NCBI GenBank assembly: GCA_003503355.1
Contig: DOCS01000048.1
Span: 1-6,939, forward strand
Reading direction: 5' to 3'
DNA length: 6,939 nt
DNA from: Opitutia bacterium
GTDB lineage: Bacteria > Verrucomicrobiota > Verrucomicrobiia > Opitutales > Coraliomargaritaceae
Below are positions 5,706-6,939 of this stretch, piece by piece (the stretch's first letter is position 1; each line of letters starts with the position of its first letter). A model generated the notes under the pieces. The model did not search any database, had not been told where the DNA came from, and worked only from the letters and a program-made list of their open reading frames with translations. The translations under genes were made by a program, and so were the position numbers.

Positions 5706-6902
5706 TTAGTGCTCCAGCGTGTATTCGAGCGTCTGGCCGTCGTGTTGAATGGTCACGTGGTTCTGGCCGTCTGCGCGCTGGGTCGCTTCCGTGCGGCCGA
5801 TGATTTGCGCGGGGATGCCGAAGGCTTCGCTCTTGGCGATGATGCCGGCTGCGGCTTTGGGATCGCAATAGATTTCCATGCGGTGGCCCATGTTGTACAC
5901 GCGGAACATTTCTTCCGTGCTGGTGTCGCTGGCCTTCTGGATCGCGGTGAAGATCGGCGGGATCGGCAGGAAGTTGTCCTTGATGTGATGCACGCTTGTG
6001 CCGAAGCGGATGCACTTGGTTTGACCGCCGCCGGAGCAGTGCACCATGCCGTAAATGTTGTCGCGGTCTTCGGTGAGGAGTTGCTTGATGATCGGCGCGT
6101 AGGTGCGGGTCGGGCTCATGATCGCGTCGCCGACTGTCATGCTCGAGTCGGGGAGCGTATCGGTCATTTTGTACGGGCCGCAGTAAAGGAATTGCTTATC
6201 CGTGGTGGGGTCCACGGTCTCGGGATATTTCTCGAGATAATACGGGCTGAGCAAGTCATGGCGCGCGCTGGTCAGGCCGTTGCTGCCAATGCCCGAGTTT
6301 TCAAAGTCTTCGTAGGTGGCTTGGCCGGACGAAGCGAGACCGACGATGGCCAGGCCTGGCTTGATGTTGGCGTTGTCGATCACGTCCGTGCGGTCCATCA
6401 CCACCACGGCGCAGGAATCGACGGTCACGGTGCCGGTCAGGTCGCCGACGTCGGCGGTCTCGCCGCCGCCGCTGTGCACGCCGACGCCGTACTCACGCAG
6501 CGTGGCGAGAAAGTCTTCGGTGCCGGAAATAAGTTGGCCGAGCGCTTCGCCGGGAATGGCGCGGGCGTTGCGGTTGACAGTGCTTGAAATGAGAATGCCA
6601 TTGATTGCGCCGACGCAGAGCAGGTCGTCGATATTCATCACCAGGCTGTCTTGTGCAGTCTTGCGGAAGCCTGTCGGGTCGCCGGTCTCTTTGTAGTGCA
6701 GGTAGGCGAGGGTCGACTTGGTGCCGGAGCCGTCGGAGTGGATAATATTACACTTGTCGGGATTGCCGGTGAGGATGTCGGCACCAATCTTACAGAACGC
6801 ACCGGGAAAGACGCCGCGGTCGAGCTTGTCCACAACGGCGTGGACTTCGGACTTGGAGGAGGACACGCCGCGTTGGGCGTAGCGATCTTGGGAATTGCTC
6901 AT
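5706..6902 (-). CDS. purM: Phosphoribosylformylglycinamidine cyclo-ligase (AIR synthase), divergent long form
   Basis: The product is a 398-residue cytoplasmic enzyme expected to close FGAM to aminoimidazole ribotide using ATP, step 5 of purine synthesis. The PurM landmarks are all present in order: [12 protein letters not shown] (56-67), [13 protein letters not shown] (90-102), [12 protein letters not shown] (144-155), [13 protein letters not shown] (188-200) with [10 protein letters not shown] (207-216), [10 protein letters not shown] (263-272), [12 protein letters not shown] (286-297) and [13 protein letters not shown] (333-345). The length exceeds the roughly 345 residues of E. coli PurM, and the motif wording matches the version I associate with Bacteroidota and Verrucomicrobiota. 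The ATG at 6902 gives the family N-terminus [13 protein letters not shown]; no Shine-Dalgarno sequence is visible. The promoter lies mostly beyond the window. No other pur gene is visible. Confidence 0.95.
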   Translation of the reverse strand: MSNSQDRYAQRGVSSSKSEVHAVVDKLDRGVFPGAFCKIGADILTGNPDKCNIIHSDGSGTKSTLAYLHYKETGDPTGFRKTAQDSLVMNIDDLLCVGAINGILISSTVNRNARAIPGEALGQLISGTEDFLATLREYGVGVHSGGGETADVGDLTGTVTVDSCAVVVMDRTDVIDNANIKPGLAIVGLASSGQATYEDFENSGIGSNGLTSARHDLLSPYYLEKYPETVDPTTDKQFLYCGPYKMTDTLPDSSMTVGDAIMSPTRTYAPIIKQLLTEDRDNIYGMVHCSGGGQTKCIRFGTSVHHIKDNFLPIPPIFTAIQKASDTSTEEMFRVYNMGHRMEIYCDPKAAAGIIAKSEAFGIPAQIIGRTEATQRADGQNHVTIQHDGQTLEYTLEH

Positions 6903-6939
6903 GGCTGGTGCAGTTGAAAAGATGTTAAGCGTGAATGCA
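6903..6939. other. 5' flank of purM, cut by the window end
   Basis: Only 37 bp upstream of purM are visible. On the minus strand a TTAACAT stretch lies about 20 bp before the ATG and could be a -10 element, but the -35 region is outside the window, so I do not call a promoter. There is no ribosome-binding-site-like purine run. Confidence 0.3.

Noticed and set aside
5709..6587. A 292-codon open frame on the plus strand, antisense to purM
   Set aside because: It lies entirely inside purM, which has complete family motifs. The antisense translation is Val/Ala/Gly/His-rich with no recognisable domain, a usual by-product of GC-rich coding sequence.

Overview
This window looks like chromosomal DNA from a Gram-negative, GC-rich bacterium, most likely a Verrucomicrobiota member (Opitutales/Puniceicoccales-like). 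That placement is an inference from three things. The PurM protein is the long, divergent type I associate with Bacteroidota and Verrucomicrobiota. Every gene start lacks a recognisable Shine-Dalgarno sequence. The intergenic gaps carry short hairpin repeats built on a conserved AGCGTAGGGC head. There are no rRNA or tRNA genes, CRISPR arrays, phage genes or transposase genes in the window.

Layout, left to right. At 1-108 (+) is the C-terminal tail of a MacB/FtsX-type ABC transporter permease. It converges with a leftward block: yaaA (1541-2317), a small DUF4870-type membrane protein (1012-1428) and an E. coli-type cytidine deaminase, cdd (123-998). The last two are 13 bp apart and look like an operon. 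A 157 bp divergent gap (2318-2474) separates yaaA from a rightward diaminopimelate decarboxylase-like gene, lysA (2475-3740). lysA converges on a leftward block: purM (5706-6902), a small secreted or membrane-anchored protein with a CxxC motif (5254-5655), and a His/Met-rich outer-membrane beta-barrel protein (3861-4964). That block ends at a clear rho-independent terminator (3791-3822).

Most of the genes are housekeeping: pyrimidine salvage (Cdd), purine synthesis (PurM), lysine/peptidoglycan precursor synthesis (LysA) and peroxide/iron stress (YaaA). The accessory part is the pair downstream of purM. A small PCELC protein and a Met/His-rich outer-membrane protein on the same strand suggest an uncharacterised envelope metal-handling function, possibly for copper. 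This is inferred from composition and adjacency only.

The most distinctive non-coding signal is the hairpin repeat family. Two elements share an identical 13 bp head but have entirely different 6 bp arms that stay self-complementary, so structure is conserved without sequence. A further copy runs into the 3' end of yaaA and supplies its stop codon. I see no convincing new defence or mobile system here.
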